DNA of 64,000 nucleotides from Sitta carolinensis (taxonomy: Eukaryota > Chordata > Aves > Passeriformes > Sittidae), in assembly GCA_032173965.1 (NCBI GenBank), contig CM063290.1, positions 4,601,501-4,665,500 of the forward strand, in the 5' to 3' direction. Every line of letters starts with the position of its first letter. The stretch's first letter is position 1. The notes beneath the pieces were generated by a model. The model searched no databases. It had not been told where the DNA came from and saw nothing but the letters and a program-made list of their open reading frames with translations. Made by a program: the position numbers and the translations under genes. This document shows positions 13,501-26,016 of this stretch, piece by piece.

Positions 13501-16500
13501 AGATCAGATACCACAAACCCTTTTCTTTTTGGGTCAGAGGACTGCCAATTTCTGAACGTCCTCGCTGCAGAACCTGGTCTGCCAGAGAAGAGAATTTGGC
13601 TGGGGGTAGAAACAGTTGCCTTGTGACTGCTGGTCAGCAGGGCAGTTATCAACAGACTTGGGCTTTTGATAACACCAGAACTGGCTTTGCCCATGGCTGT
13701 CAAGTACTCAGGGAGCTCCTCCTGGCTTGGATTGTTTCTCTGGCCAGTGCAACAGCCTCCGTGCAAGAGGAGCCCACCCAGCCCAGACAGTAAGGTAGAA
13801 GAGGGGTTCCTGCAGTACATGTATTAAAGCAGGGGTAGAAAGGAGTCTCTCAGACTGTGTGTTACCAACTTTGTCATGGGGAAGTGGTAAAGGATTTTTT
13901 TTTAGGCTGGAAGGATAAAGTCTGTCCATTTTAAGTTTATATTGTGTGCATTACAAGTATTTTTTTTATCAAGGGTAGGATTAAAGGTGAGGTAGCTTCT
14001 TACTCTTTTTGCGGTGTGTTTTCTTCTATTCAGACAGAATCCCCTAAATATGCAATGCAGGAGTAAAAATGTGTTTAGCACTGAATTTTAGTTGTATATT
14101 AAATAAATCTGGGTACGTGGCTCTATTTAGTATTGGAAACTCTCTGTCCTTGTTGTAGTACGACTTCTGTAATTCCAGATGATTGTGATAAAAAAGCAGA
14201 ACACTTTGTTCAGGAGCTTTTAATGGTCTGCTGCAGGGAAATAAAAATCAAGTCTTTGCAAAGAGCAGTCACAGGACTCAATATTCCCAACTCCTCCTGC
14301 TCCTGCCAGGTTCTCTGCGTTTGTGTGCCATAGCTGGAAGAGGTTCTTTGGCTTTGTAAAAGACAGAAGGTAGGAAGAAAATCATAGAAAAATGTTCTTG
14401 GCTTCCAGCCCTATAAATAGCATGGGTGAAACCTTCTAGGAAAAGTAGAATTGGGTATCTTGACGTGGTTCACACTGCTTTTGGAATTTCAGGAAAAGTG
14501 ATGTAACCTGTTGGGTCATGTTATTTGACCATACTTGGACATTGGGTTTTAGATAGTTACTCTTTACTCTTCTGTGTGTTTTAATTTTCTCTCTAGTGCC
14601 ATGTGCAACTAATTTATGTATTACTAATTCACATATTGAATTAATTTAAGGAAATGGAGTCATCTCAGGGATCAGTAGAAAGCTGCTGTACTGAATTGAA
14701 AATCAAGTTTGCAACAGTAACTTGCAGACATCAAAAGATTTGGACGTTTTGTTTGGGGACAGACACATCAAAATTGGATGGTTTGCTCTACAGCAAAGTG
14801 GAAAGCTGTGATTTCCATATTCCTGGAGGAAGCTAGACAGGGAGATGCAGCCTCCTGCTCCGTGTTGGCGTTGTTGTGACCTGTCCCGCAAACCTAGGGT
14901 AATGTAGACGCACAGGAAATATCTTTTTAAAATTTAAATATAGTCAGCTTTCTAGACAAAACCCCAAATTTGAGTTAGTACCTGAAAAAAAAAGGGCTGT
15001 GGGTTAGTATTTGGCAGTTCATATTTTAGCTAAGGAAGAATTCTCATATCCTGGAATGTGACCTGGCTCTTTGAGTCTGTCTGGTGTTTTCTTCCATCGA
15101 TGTTCCCAATTTACAGGGAAAAGAAACTGTTTGTGTTCAGACCTCACTTTCTTTGTATTAATCAGCTTTGCATCCCCTGAGGGAGGAGGAACACTAGGCT
15201 TTAGGAGGGGTGTGAAAGCACAGCTAATAAACCTGTTTTATGTAGGATGAATGAACAAATCAGCTCAAAAAGTGTGTGAGGCCCGTTTCCAGGGGGTTTG
15301 GCTTTGCCGTGAAGTCTGCCAGTCTCATGGAAGATGTCTTAACTCTGCCTGGAGAACATCTTTGGGAAATGCTGCCCAAAATTCCTGCCACAAAAATTCC
15401 TGCCAGTGGCTATGCCTTGTAGCCAGTACTGCTGCTGGTATCATCTCTGGTGGGGTTGTACCACACCTGACAAATAGAGGAAGCCCTTTTCATTTATGTT
15501 TTCTTTTATTTTTTTGTTTTTTTGTTTGTTTGTTTTTGTCTTTCAGGTGAGGCAAGTGTAGACCCGGCTGTAGTGACAAACCATTAATAAAGCAAAAGGA
15601 ATGTAGCTGCAACACTTTAAATAATGACATGTAGCAAATAAATGTCAACATATCCGTTGTTATGCCTGGAATGGAAATATTACTAGGAAAATATGTTGCT
15701 TCAAGCTGCAGTATGGGATTTTTTCCTCAAGAAAATAGTATCAGTGTGATGCTTCAACTGTTCAAGCTTGGCTTTCGGGTTCAGACTAAAGGAATGTGTC
15801 ATTTGGTTGGACATTGGGGTTTTGTTTATATGGGTTTAAAATGGTTTCTATGAATGTTTTGTTCTTTACAAATCAACTTTCAATGTAAATATATATATTC
15901 GCACACACAACAGCTGTAGATGCATAAATTACTGCATGTACAGCCAGAGAAGTAGGAAGTACAACTGGCTATTGACTAAATCACTGTGTTTCCATTGAAA
16001 GCTGTTCATTCATGTGCTCTCTGGTGTTCATTACTGGGCTCTTTCAGTCCTTTTCTTAATCCCAAGCAGTTAAAAAATGGCTCAAACCCTCATATATTCT
16101 CTTCTTCCTTGTTAAATAAGCAGAACCCCCTAAAAGTGAAGTTGCACTGCCCCACTCCTCCTTCACCCCCAAATCCCAGCACCTGTGTGAATATTGTTGT
16201 TGGACTTAGATCTTTCTTGTAATTAAAACCTGAATCTGTGAAGTAATGAGAAGCAAAAGCTTTAGGATGTACCATCCTAACAACTGTATCTCAAGCTTCT
16301 AGAGAACTTCTATCCTGTAACTGAGTCTTGAGTAAAAGGAGGGATTTAATTTAAAGGTGGGTGAAAATACATTGCCTCTGTTGATATCTTGAAGTGATTA
16401 TTAGAAAAGTGGTGTTTTCTCACACAGGAGAACAGTGGAAGGAGCTGTGAGAGTTGTGTTAAATTTGGTAAGGAGTTAAATTAAAATGCTGGTCTTGAGC

Positions 16501-17989
16501 TGTTTGGCTGGAGGTCACATTGCCAGGTTTGCACATCTTCTTAAAAGCCAATGTGCTTTCATTCTTCTGGTTCTGCTTAGATGTGAAGGGGCCCATTTGA
16601 TGGCAGTGAAAAATGTGATTCATTCGGTGTGGGCACTGCCATCACTTCTAAGTCCTACAAGTGCTCCTCCTCAGGAGCTGGAGGAGCAGCTCTTGGTCAG
16701 GCTGATGTTTCTGATCATGAGTCTGTGCAGTGCAATGATGGGATTGCAAGGAGCTCTGGAAGAGGTTGATAAGAATGAAGATGGTGTATTTCAACTAAAC
16801 TAATAATTTAGTTGTTGAACTGAAAAAGAACTGCTGAAGTCTAGCAGCATTTGGGGCTGAGGTGATACAGGATTTGCAGCATCGAGCATCCATGGACTGG
16901 GATGCTCCAAGCCTGGTGTGGCTCAGTCCTTCATCCCCTTTGGAGCAGCTGAATTAAACTCCTGGTTTATGGCTCTCTAGTTGTGTCCCATGCTCTCTGC
17001 CGAAATTTCCCCTTTCTGTATTCTGGGGTACTCTGATCATCTTGTGCCAGCTAATCTCCTATGCTGCCACCTAAGTCACAGCAAAGTATTTTTTTTCTAA
17101 CTTGAGTCTGGGATGTATATGAAATTATTTAGGATGACTTTGGGATTCTCTGGCATGAGGGGTAATAAGGAGGCTGCTCACCACTGGACATGTGAGGTTT
17201 CTTTGCTTAGGAGTTGTTGTGCAGAGGTCTAGAGAAGCTATGTGATGAGATCATCCATTTTATTCACTGGAGCTGTGTTATTGCCCTGTAAACCTGCATG
17301 ATGATAGCCTTAACACTGAATTAAGACTCGTTTTCACAAGGCAGCTTCTCATGGTTTTACTGATGCTCACGTATCACATCAGTTAGCTGTGAAGGGGGAG
17401 GGTGTGCTGGAAGTGATGTGTGATTTTTCACAAATCCTTATGTGATGTCATGGTTTTCTGTTGCCCTTCCTAGAACAGGCTGTTCAGAACACTGAGGATG
17501 TGCTGTCTCTCCTGCTCCAGCAGAAGCCTTAATCCTTTTGGGTCATGATTAAGTGGAAGTCAGGTCTTTGTTTTGTAGCAGCAGTTCACACTGTTTACAG
17601 GGCCCTAGAAAGAAAATAAAGATGTTTGGCTTTGAAGTGGGGCTATTGAGTGAAAATGCTGTAGCATCTTAACCATGGGGGTGATGGCATTCCAAGAGCT
17701 GTGGCAGCAAGCAGGATGGTGATTTAAGAGCAAAACTCTGTGTCTCAGAACCTGCCTGTTTCATCAGTGAGGGCTGAGTTTTATAATTGTGGGGAAAGAG
17801 TGGAAATTTGGCTAGTTGCTTTTCAGAATTCTTGCGTGGAAACTTCACTTCCCATGCTCTTGATCTAACCAAGCTTGCGCTCCCGTACGCCTCCCGTTAC
17901 AAAAGCAGGGCTCCTGCTGAAGTTCCTGAACGCCTTCTGGAGTCCAGCAGGGTTTTTGCAGGGTCTCAAAGTGATGTTCTCTCTTGCAG
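10546..17989. other. Non-coding sequence immediately upstream of the FNDC3B start exon
   Basis: No coding exon, RNA gene or transposon is recognised. Small features seen are a 13-bp imperfect local duplication around aaaattcctgcca near 15377-15405 and a TTTG-rich simple tract at about 15505-15538. The last ~120 bp before the exon rise in CpG (several CG in 17875-17905). The stretch ends in a good polypyrimidine tract and acceptor, so it behaves as an intron; whether a first exon or promoter hides here cannot be told from sequence alone. Confidence 0.6.
15505..15538. repeat. (TTTG)n / T-rich simple repeat
   Basis: A T-rich tract broken at regular steps by single G residues, giving a short TTTG/TTTTG array. 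Confidence 0.8.
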
Positions 17990-18013
17990 GAAGTCCGTTG
18001 AGGCAAGTTCTCC

Positions 18014-18038
18014 ATGAATGTACGTCACAATGATGATG
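18014..18038 (+). promoter_or_regulatory. FNDC3B: FNDC3B start-codon cluster with overlapping upstream ATG
   Basis: Five ATGs occur in 25 nt, at 18014, 18018, 18030, 18033 and 18036. The last four are in the FNDC3B frame. The first is in another frame and overlaps the main start in the string ATGAATG. Position -3 is T for both 18014 and 18018, a weak initiation context. The ATG at 18030 has A at -3, so leaky scanning could produce a protein starting at the MMMTDQ methionines. In the spliced mRNA the 18014 frame runs 44 codons and stops at TAA 25958-25960 in the next exon. The positions are read directly; any effect on translation is inference. Confidence 0.6.
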
Positions 18039-18128
18039 ACCGACCAAATCCCGCTGGAGCTGCCGCCGTTGCTGAACGGGGAGGTGGCCATGATGCCTCA
18101 CATCGTGAATGGCGATGGATCACAGCAG
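18018..18128 (+). CDS. FNDC3B: FNDC3B coding exon 1 (residues 1-37)
   Basis: This segment encodes the N-terminus of fibronectin type III domain-containing protein 3B, known from the family as an ER-associated protein of about 1,200 residues with a proline-rich N-terminal region, multiple FN3 domains and a C-terminal transmembrane anchor. It has been linked to adipocyte differentiation, cell adhesion and cell migration. The translation starts MYVTMMMTDQIPLELPP, continues with LLNGEVAMMPH and ends NGDGSQQ at the splice site. This agrees with my memory of vertebrate FNDC3B apart from small substitutions near the end. There is no signal peptide or membrane segment here, as expected for this region. 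I chose the ATG at 18018 because it gives the MYVT start; an upstream ATG at 18014 is out of frame, and in-frame ATGs at 18030, 18033 and 18036 are alternatives. The exon ends on a codon boundary (phase 0). Identity rests on remembered family sequence, not on a search. Confidence 0.95.
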
Positions 18129-21100
18129 GTCAGAACTTGGCTGGCTTAAATGAAACTATTTCTGGCTCAACAAGATATTCCCAAGATGGGGAAAATGGTT
18201 TCTGCAGCGCTAGGGAGGGCAGAGTATTTCCTGGGATGTAGAAATCTGCCTTTACGCTGAAAATGATTAAAGCGTACCATTAAACGGAATGTGTTTGTTT
18301 GCACATGTGTTCATTGAAGTAAAAATAGTGGAATTGTAACAGTGGCTATAAATGCTGCATATTAGAGGGCTTTGCAGAAAGTTAGTCTTGTGATTGCTCA
18401 CTCTTGTCCAGACATCTTACTAGCATTTGTGGTGAGCTTTTAAGATTTTAAAAATGCTGAGATGAGGAAAGAAAAATGGAATTAAGACAAGAAATGGAGA
18501 ATAGCAGTGATGTCTGCTCTTCTTTGTTTGCTTCACTATACCTTTCCCAGCAGGCCTGTGTACTACTACCCTGTGCTTCATTATAAGAAGCAGATGTGAA
18601 TTTGGAGTGGGTTTTTGAAAAAAAGGCAAATTTACAGTTGCTTTTATTTTTTTTTTCTGGGAGATACTCTCTAATAAGCTTCATCAGAAGTTGGTGGGAT
18701 GATCATAAGACCACAGCGATGCCTTCATGTCACGATACAGCCTGGAGGTTCAAGCTGGTGGGTGATAGGTTCCCAAATGTGTCATTTGGGGTCAAGGTGT
18801 CTCTTTGGAGACACCGTGGCAATATTTGTATGTTGCTCAATTTGGTTCTTCCTCATGTGATGCATTTCAGCAAAGCCTTGTAACAAAGGTAGAAGCAAGC
18901 TGTCCTCCTTGAATCAATATAAAGGTCATTCTGTTACTTCTCGTTCCCTGGTTCATTTGTTCCTCCTTCCAAGCTGTGTTTTGAGCTAGACCAACCTCAA
19001 GAGGAAGAATAATTTCTGCTTTCCTTGTGAACTTCTAAGTCTTTTTGGTTATCTAGATTCTTATTATGATATAATTTTTCATTGCTGTGATTTGTTTGGG
19101 GTTTTTAAAATAATTTTTGCAGAGTGTGCTTTGACTTGAAAAAATAGAAAAGAATGCTCTCAGTGGCTGTATTTACCAAGTCAAATATTAGTACACTTAG
19201 ATGAAGAAACAATCTTATTCGTACTGGAAAGGATAATTGTTCCTTAAGTACACACTTTCTTCCTTGCTGGAAACCACTTACCGGGCCAGACTGTCCTGTC
19301 AGTGGGTCCTTCTGTATTACAGAAAGAATAAGTGAATTGTTCTGAGCCCTCCTTTGAGACGGTGTTCTAAGCCCAATCTTTCAATTTCCCCATCTTTGAT
19401 GATTCAGCAGCCTGGCTTGGCAGATACCTCTGTTGCCTTTAAAGTAGTTTCTCAGCTAATGTTTTGCATTAAGAAGAATTGCAGGTGCACTGGAAGCACA
19501 TTGCTTCTTGCTTTTGCTGTGTTATGCAAGCATGGCTCAGTAGAACAGCTCTGGGCCAGGGCCCTCTTCTGTGTGTGTGCTGGATGATGCTTTTAGATCT
19601 CATCTCCTTATCCCTTGAAGTACCTGTAGCTGAAATACCAGTTTTCCATGGGACTTTTTTGGCCTTTAGTCTGGATGTGGCCTCATCTGTCGCAAAGCTT
19701 AACTGCCTCTGTGTTTTATCATTTTCATCCTATTCCTGAAGTTTTATGTGATGTCTTTTGCTTTTAAAAAGTGCAGTTCTAAAAATGGAATGAAATTGGA
19801 ATAGATGCTTTGTTTGGTCTTTGCAAATGAGCTATGTTAATTGCTCTTAACATGGTTTGTTGTAAGGTGGAAACAGATGCTAGGTGTTTGTTGAAAGAGA
19901 TTTGTTTTAGTTACTAAGGTGGGAAGAGCCTTCAGGATAGGTTCACATAGGAATGACTTCCTTAAGAAAGATGGTTTGTATTACTCCATAAATAGGTTCT
20001 AGCTTTAGGAGGACACACATTTACAGGGTGTAATTACAGTCTCCATTAGAAGCTGGTGGTGAGAAAGCATCCTAGCAGAGCTGGTGGAAGCTGAGCAGTG
20101 TGGAGTTTTCCAGGCTGCAGTGTGTCCAGCAGGCAGGTCAGTGCCTCCTGCTTTGGGGCTGACACAATGGGGGTTCTGATGGGCTGCTCTGGGCACACTG
20201 GCTGTTGCTCACCCTCAAGTGTTACTGGATTTGTGAAGCCTCAGTTGTGCCAGTACCAGAGCTGCGTTAGGAGCTGTGCCTAGAAATGCTGAGCTCCAGG
20301 GAAAAGCCTTTCCTCAAAAGACCTGTTCTTCAACACGTAGAGTAAAGCAGACTGGAGCTGGTGAAACACCTTGGCCTTGCCAGCAGCCAGCTGGAGAGTG
20401 GTGCAGAAGGCAAATCTGCCAGTGAACAGGCCTGCAGAGTAAGGCAGTTGCATGGGAACATGCCCCTGCTTTATCTTCCTGAGAGCAAGGGCTGCAGAGC
20501 TGCACAAGGCAGGGCAAGGAATGTCTCTGCCTGCTTGACAGTAATCCCTCTCCTCTAGACTACACAAAATGGCATTTCTAATGGCGTTTCTAGCACTGAC
20601 TTTTTTTTTTTGTTAGTTTCCCACACTTTATTTCCACTACTGCTGACTGTGTTTAATGCTTTCATGTTGCTTCCAGAGCTGTTTCTGCTTCTAATCCACT
20701 TGTAACTCCTTAGGGGATTCAGGGAGCAATAATTAACCTTTTGGTCCAGGAATTTCAATGGTTTCCTGTAGGTACTCCACTGCAAGCTCTAAAAAGCTTG
20801 GAGTATAAAGTGGAGGGGCAGCTAGCTGTGCTACAGCACATCTGTACAGAATGTTGGGCTAATTACTTGGGCAAGCTTTATTTCAGCTTGGTTCACTCAT
20901 TGCACCTGCAGAGGTGCAGCAGGTTTTCTGCTTGCCTGCTCTCTGTAAAGCTGTGTTTACCAACCCTGTGGTTTCACCACTTGGCTGAAGCTCAGGCACT
21001 GCACATAGTGCTGTGTGTGCTTGTTCTTGTCTTTTTTGGGTCATAGGCTTTAAATGAGGGAGACAGGAGTACAGCTGAATGAGGAACAAGATTTGGTGCT

Positions 21101-21406
21101 TTCCCAGAGCATAACAATTCCGTGCACCTTTTAAACAACTGAAAGCACTTTAGCTGGGTTTTGTATTGAGCCACAGCATCTGAGCTGCGTGACTGAACTT
21201 TCTGCCAAAACTTAGTTACTTCTTCATGGCTTCTTGATTTATTAATTTATTTTATTTTTACTGCTTCTTTGGTGTTTGTGTTTTAAGGTTTGATAAATCA
21301 GAAGGTTCAGGATCTGCCACTTGTGGGTTTTGCTGTAAATAGCAATCATGGTAAATTGACTGAATTGCTTCATGCCTCTATTAATACTGCTATTGTTTGT
21401 CCAGTC

Positions 21407-21421
21407 AAAAAAAAAAAAAAA
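21407..21421. repeat. A15 homopolymer
   Basis: Uninterrupted run of 15 A in the FNDC3B intron; no associated element body is recognised. Confidence 0.9.
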
Positions 21422-22261
21422 GGCTAAGCCCAGACACTGGTTTTTGAAGTATTCATTTTAAAAAGTCAGCTTTATTGTTTAATATGTAGCATGTTCCCTC
21501 ATTCTTCTTACTGAAGAGATGCTGAAAGTGTTTAGACTCCCTGCTCTGTGTGACTGAGGAATGTGTTCTGAGAAGAATTTTGCACACTGAATGGTGTGAG
21601 TTCCCTCGTCCTTCCTGTGGAATTCACCTGGAAGTGTACTGGGGCATGGTCTTTTAAAGCAGATAACATAATGGATACAAGTGATTTGTTTTGTTTTTCT
21701 GGATTTTATTTTCTTTTCCCAAGAAATGGAATACATTCTGTAAGTTATGTGCTGTAGGAATTGTTAACACAGTAAATTTTAATGGTTTAAAGCATTTGTG
21801 AGGAACCTGTGGCTGGATCCCAGGTGTTGCCTATGATGTTGTGCTCCCCAGCTGTAGGAAGCATGATATATCTCATGGAAGGGAAAATCCACCACACTGG
21901 AAAATGTTTGATGTGAGGTTTTATTAAGCCTAAGCCCTGCAAGCAGCTCTTAGACCTTAGCGAGGAAAATGTTCTCATAAGGGGGAAACACTTTTAAGTG
22001 AGCTCTGGGACTGAAGTGCATCACGTGGGCTCAGGTGAGCATCATCCTGCTCACTGCTGTGAGAGGCCACAGAGCAGGTGGGGGATGATGGCCTGCCTTG
22101 AGTGTGAGTTTTCTTCTGTGGGCTTAAACTCCTGTGTAAGTAAACCAGTCGTGTACAAAAGAGATAATAGTGTATGCCCTTGGTCCTTGCTAGGTGTCAT
22201 TTCTGCCTTTTTATGAGTGTTTCCACACAGTATATATAATTTTATGTATAAAACTATATAT

Positions 22262-22498
22262 AGAGTGGTTTGGGTTGGAAGGGACATTAAAGCCCATCTC
22301 TGTGCACCCCCTGCCACGGGCAGGGACACCTTCTGCTATCACAGGATGCTCCAAGACCTATCCAGCCTGGCCATGGCCACTTCCAGGGATCCAGGGACAG
22401 CCACAGCTCCTCTGGGCAAACTGAGCCAGGGCCTCCTCCCCACCTTCACAGTAAAGAAATTTTTCCTAATATCCAATGCAAAACTTCCTTGAGTCAGT
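22262..22498 (-). mobile_element. CR1 LINE 3'-end fragment, minus strand
   Basis: Plus-strand reading is the reverse complement of a CR1 3' end: 'gagtggtttgggttggaagg', then 'ccccctgccacgggcaggg', 'acaccttctgctatcac', 'cttccaggga', 'agccacagctcctctgggca', 'ccagggcctcctccccacc', 'aaatttttcctaatatcc'. It is severely 5'-truncated. On its 3' side (lower coordinates) it abuts a TA-rich tract, tatatataattttatgtat, which may be a decayed 3' microsatellite or the insertion site. Confidence 0.93.
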
Positions 22499-24616
22499 TT
22501 ATTTATTTCTGAACCTGAGTTTATGCCTGCATCAGCTTTGTGGGCACTTGTTCAGTCTCTTTCTCTGCTTCCTCTGGCCATGAAAGTTGATAGTGGGAGC
22601 AAGGGAGGCACGAGTGACACGTGCTTGGCTTGTCATGAAAACTTAGTCTGGACGTACTCTGTGGGATTATAAATATTTATAGTAGCTATGCAACTCAGTA
22701 ACATTCTTCGCTGAACAAACATGACTTTCAATAAAATAAAATGACGTCCTTTAATACAAAATAAATACAAAAGAAGCATTAAGGAGATAACAAGCTTTCT
22801 CTGAGCATGCAGTGGGTATGGCTGGGCTTCAGCACCAGGTAGATTAAACTGCTAAATTAAACATCCCAGTAGTTTTTAGGGGGAAGAAAAACCCTTTGGG
22901 ATTGTGCTGCTGACGCCCTGCTCCCAGCTGTCAGAAGCTCCAGCTTTTTGGATGGGAGGAGGCCAAGGACTGAAAGTGGGCTGGGGTGACCTCGGACACC
23001 AGACCACACCCTGGAGATGCTGCCAGCCAGCAGCAAGGGCTCCAAGTGACCCTTCAAGTTCTTCCCCTCTGTTGCCATCTCATAGTTGTGCATACTTGGG
23101 ATGATGAATATTGGAAGAGGCATAGCACAATTAAAGATCATCTGGGTTTGTTTTCATTAAAATAGAGATGTTATCTTTACACTTTTTTTTATGGCTTTCC
23201 TCAGATTTTTTAATTAAAAGCTTTAGAAAAGAGGCGTTCTCATGAAGATCACTTGTGTGGAAAGGAAAGAGGGAAGCTGCGTTCCAGGCTGCAGAATTTG
23301 GTTTTGTTGTTTATGAGGATGTGGGGAAAAATAAATCCTGGAATTAGTTTTATGTACTTAGTGTGTATAAACAAAAGAAGTTGCAGTGTGCCTTGACATT
23401 ATTTGTCCCAGGCAACTGGGACAAGTCAGGGGTGTTGGCTGGAAGGTGCCCCATATGTAATACTCAACATGTGCTGGTTTCATTGTTTGGCCTCAGCTCT
23501 GCATCTCTTGGTGGGTGCTGTGCAGTTGGGAGCTCTGGGCAGTTGTGTGCAGCATGGGGGGGCTGCAGAGGGGATGGGGGGTGGGGATGGATTGTGGGGA
23601 ACACCCCAGTACTCCAGTTTTGGGAAAGGAGGGGCTGGGTTGCAGCTTCTGGAAGGATCCTGCCTCAGGAGCCTGGTTGCTGCTCCTGGGTCTGAGGCCA
23701 CTTTGGTTTCATGTGCTCCCTTTGTGCCCAGCCCTTGCTCCAGTGTTGACCCACATCAGTCACACCTTGGCTATTCCTGTTTGCTCTTGATATTGCTGCC
23801 TTCCCCCAGCAACAGCCTGTAAATGTTTTCTTCCCTCCAAAGGTGGCTGATCTGAGCATCTGTCCATAAGGAGTTATTTCCATATCTATAGGATTTTAAT
23901 AGAAGCTACTGTAGATAAGTTCCAGGCTCTGCCCACAGGCTCGTGATGGGGGGGGACAAAGCTGTGTGGCTGCTGTTCTACAGGAAACAAATTTGTTACT
24001 GGAACAAGCTGTCTGAAACCCCCTGTGATTAGGCAAGGATGACCATGTTTCGATTTGACCATCAGAAGCATCAGCTGTGACTGGGGATATCACCTTTTTT
24101 AAATGCAGAACCCTAAGGAATTATTTTTAAGGGACATCTGTGGGTGTGCTAATGTGGACACTTGTGCTGGTGATGAGCTCCTGGGACAGGAATTTGTAAA
24201 TCTTCTGGTCACTCAGGGGTAGGCATGTGCCTTGTGTAGGAAGAGGAATCTGTCCTGCTTTAGGGAAAGGATGGAGCTTTACATGCACTGGGCATCAGTC
24301 TTAGTGTCTTTATTTTGAGGAGCTGGACCAAGTTCTTCCAAAGTTGTAAAGGGTGTGCAAGGGCTTCTGATTTATGCTAATCAAATTTGTTAGAAAACAA
24401 CCAGCTTTAGGGCTGTTGGTTTAGACACTCAATGTAAATGAGCTGATGAAATATTTCAATGATTCTTGGCCTTTCCGTGTCCTGGTTTCTTGTTTTTTGC
24501 TTGTTTTGGTTTTTTTTTTTTTATTATGCTGGATGACATTGCTTTGCACTGCGCATCTTTTGACCTGCTGCCCATGTCCTGTGGTGGATAATTCACGCCT
24601 ATTCATAGCAAAAGAG

Positions 24617-24643
24617 CACTTAAATGCTGTCACTTAAATGCTG
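24617..24643. repeat. Tandem duplication of a 14-bp unit
   Basis: The 13-mer CACTTAAATGCTG occurs at 24617-24629 and again at 24631-24643, separated by one T. It is a small local duplication, probably replication slippage. Confidence 0.9.
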
Positions 24644-25940
24644 ATTGTTCGGAGATTAGGGATAGAATGGCTTTGTGCCTTTTATCTTTTCTGAACCATT
24701 TATTGTGCTCTGTATGCTGGATCAGATCCACCCTGATCAGTGCTCCCTGAGAAATGATTGTTGCAGACAACATAATGGCTTTCATATGTCATTTTCTGAT
24801 TTCTAGCTTGTGCTTTAAAAATGTTGGTGGAATAATGGGTTTCTGTCGGATTACTGTAATTCAAAAGGTCATCTAGGTAATAATTATCTTATGCATTTGG
24901 CTTAAGGAATTCAGAAACACAACATGAATTCAAATTCTCTCTTTCCAGATAGAATGATTAAATTCTGCAAGCAGATGTCTCAGAATATAAAGACCAGACC
25001 TAAATTTAGAGAGAGCTCTCACAAAAAAAAATGTAGATTAATCTTGGTACAAATTGAAAATCTAATTTATATCTTGATTGAACTTCTGACAAAGCAGTTA
25101 GCAGAAGTGTATTTAAAGTGTTTTAGTGAAAGTTGCACGAGCAGCAAGGTGGGATAAATGGTCTCTAGTTCCCAGTGAAATTGTCCATTTAAGAAAGGAT
25201 TCGAAATCATAGGCTTGAAACCCATTGTTTCAGACGCCTGAAAATTAATAAAGATGATACAACATAATGCGAACTGGGATGTATTTTGGTGCTTCCTAGT
25301 CCTTGTGTGATCCCATCATTTGCAGGGTTCATCAATGGGAGACTGGGGTGTTCATTCTATTATTTTAAAAAATTATTATCTTAGTTAATAAATAGTTTAT
25401 TACTGGTTCTGTGTGCAGCACTTGAACTCTGTGTGCCTACAGGTTTTGCTCTAACTGAGATCTGTTATGTGCAAGACTGAAGTAAATTTTTGAAAACGTA
25501 ACGAATCAACTCCCCACAGCAAAAAACTTTTATTCCTGTGAACTTGAAATCCCGTTATGAGTTGGTGCTGCACGTTGGAGTTTATGTACTCAATGTTCTC
25601 ATGTGCCAGTGGGCTGAAGATTCATGTCCTTAGCTACCAGCATTTGTCCAAGTTAAACACACCCCCAAGATTTTGGTGTGGAACTCAAAGCCATAATTCT
25701 CACTTGTATGCAGTTCAGTTACATCTTCATTTCAGCTCTTAAAATGTAAATAAGTAGGGGGGTTTGGGATCTCTGCCTGCCCCTGGAGTCTGGGACCCAC
25801 AGGTGTAATATGCCAGTCTGTTCCCTCCCTGCCTCCCCACCTCTTGCAGAAAAGGGATAGCAGTTACTGTTTTGGGGAAATTTCAGTTTTTGGAGATCAC
25901 AGTGAACCAATGCTAGTTTGTTTTGTTTTGTTTTCTGCAG

Positions 25941-26016
25941 GTCTTTTTGGTTCAAGTTAATCCAGGTGAAACCTTTACAATAAGGGCTGAGGATGGAACC
26001 CTCCAGTGCATCCAAG
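25941..26016 (+). CDS. FNDC3B: FNDC3B coding exon 2 (residues 38-62 and first base of codon 63)
   Basis: A T-rich tract ending TTCTGCAG gives the acceptor AG at 25939-25940. The 76-nt exon then reads VFLVQVNPGETFTIRAEDG followed by TLQCIQ, and ends one base into a glycine codon before a strong GTAAGA donor at 26017. Joining it in phase 0 to the exon ending at 18128 gives SQQ-VFLVQVNPGE, the highly conserved block of the FNDC3 family. The residues RAEDGTLQCIQ separate FNDC3B from its paralogue FNDC3A, which as I recall has REDG followed by QFQCIT. The segment comes before the proline-rich region and the FN3 domains, so it contributes to the cytosol-facing N-terminal tail; that topology is inferred from family descriptions. 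The following exon should start in phase 1 and encode a PAEVP-type motif; I did not find it before 64000. Confidence 0.95.

Larger units (their letters stand above)
17990..18128 (+). other. FNDC3B: FNDC3B exon carrying the start codon (5'UTR end plus first coding segment)
   Basis: A pyrimidine-rich tract runs into a TTGCAG acceptor whose AG is at 17988-17989. The exon ends in CAG followed by a GT donor at 18129. The 139-nt exon contains 28 nt of leader before the chosen ATG at 18018 and then 37 codons. A second possible acceptor AG at 17960-17961 would lengthen the leader by 28 nt without touching the protein. The exon is richer in CpG than the intron around it. Since its 5' edge is a splice acceptor, at least one non-coding first exon and the promoter should lie upstream, probably outside the window. 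The right edge is firm because it joins in frame to the next exon; the left edge is less certain. Confidence 0.88.
18129..25940 (+). other. FNDC3B: FNDC3B intron (phase 0, 7,812 bp) between the two coding exons
   Basis: Bounded by a GT donor (GTCAGA, a rather weak consensus) at 18129 and a T-rich tract ending CTGCAG at 25940. It holds one minus-strand CR1 fragment at 22262-22498, homopolymers at 20601-20611 (T), 21407-21421 (A) and 24510-24522 (T), and a 14-bp unit duplicated in tandem at 24617-24643. A GC-rich block at about 23500-23720 is G-rich without obvious function. I see no other exon, RNA gene or mobile element. Confidence 0.88.
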
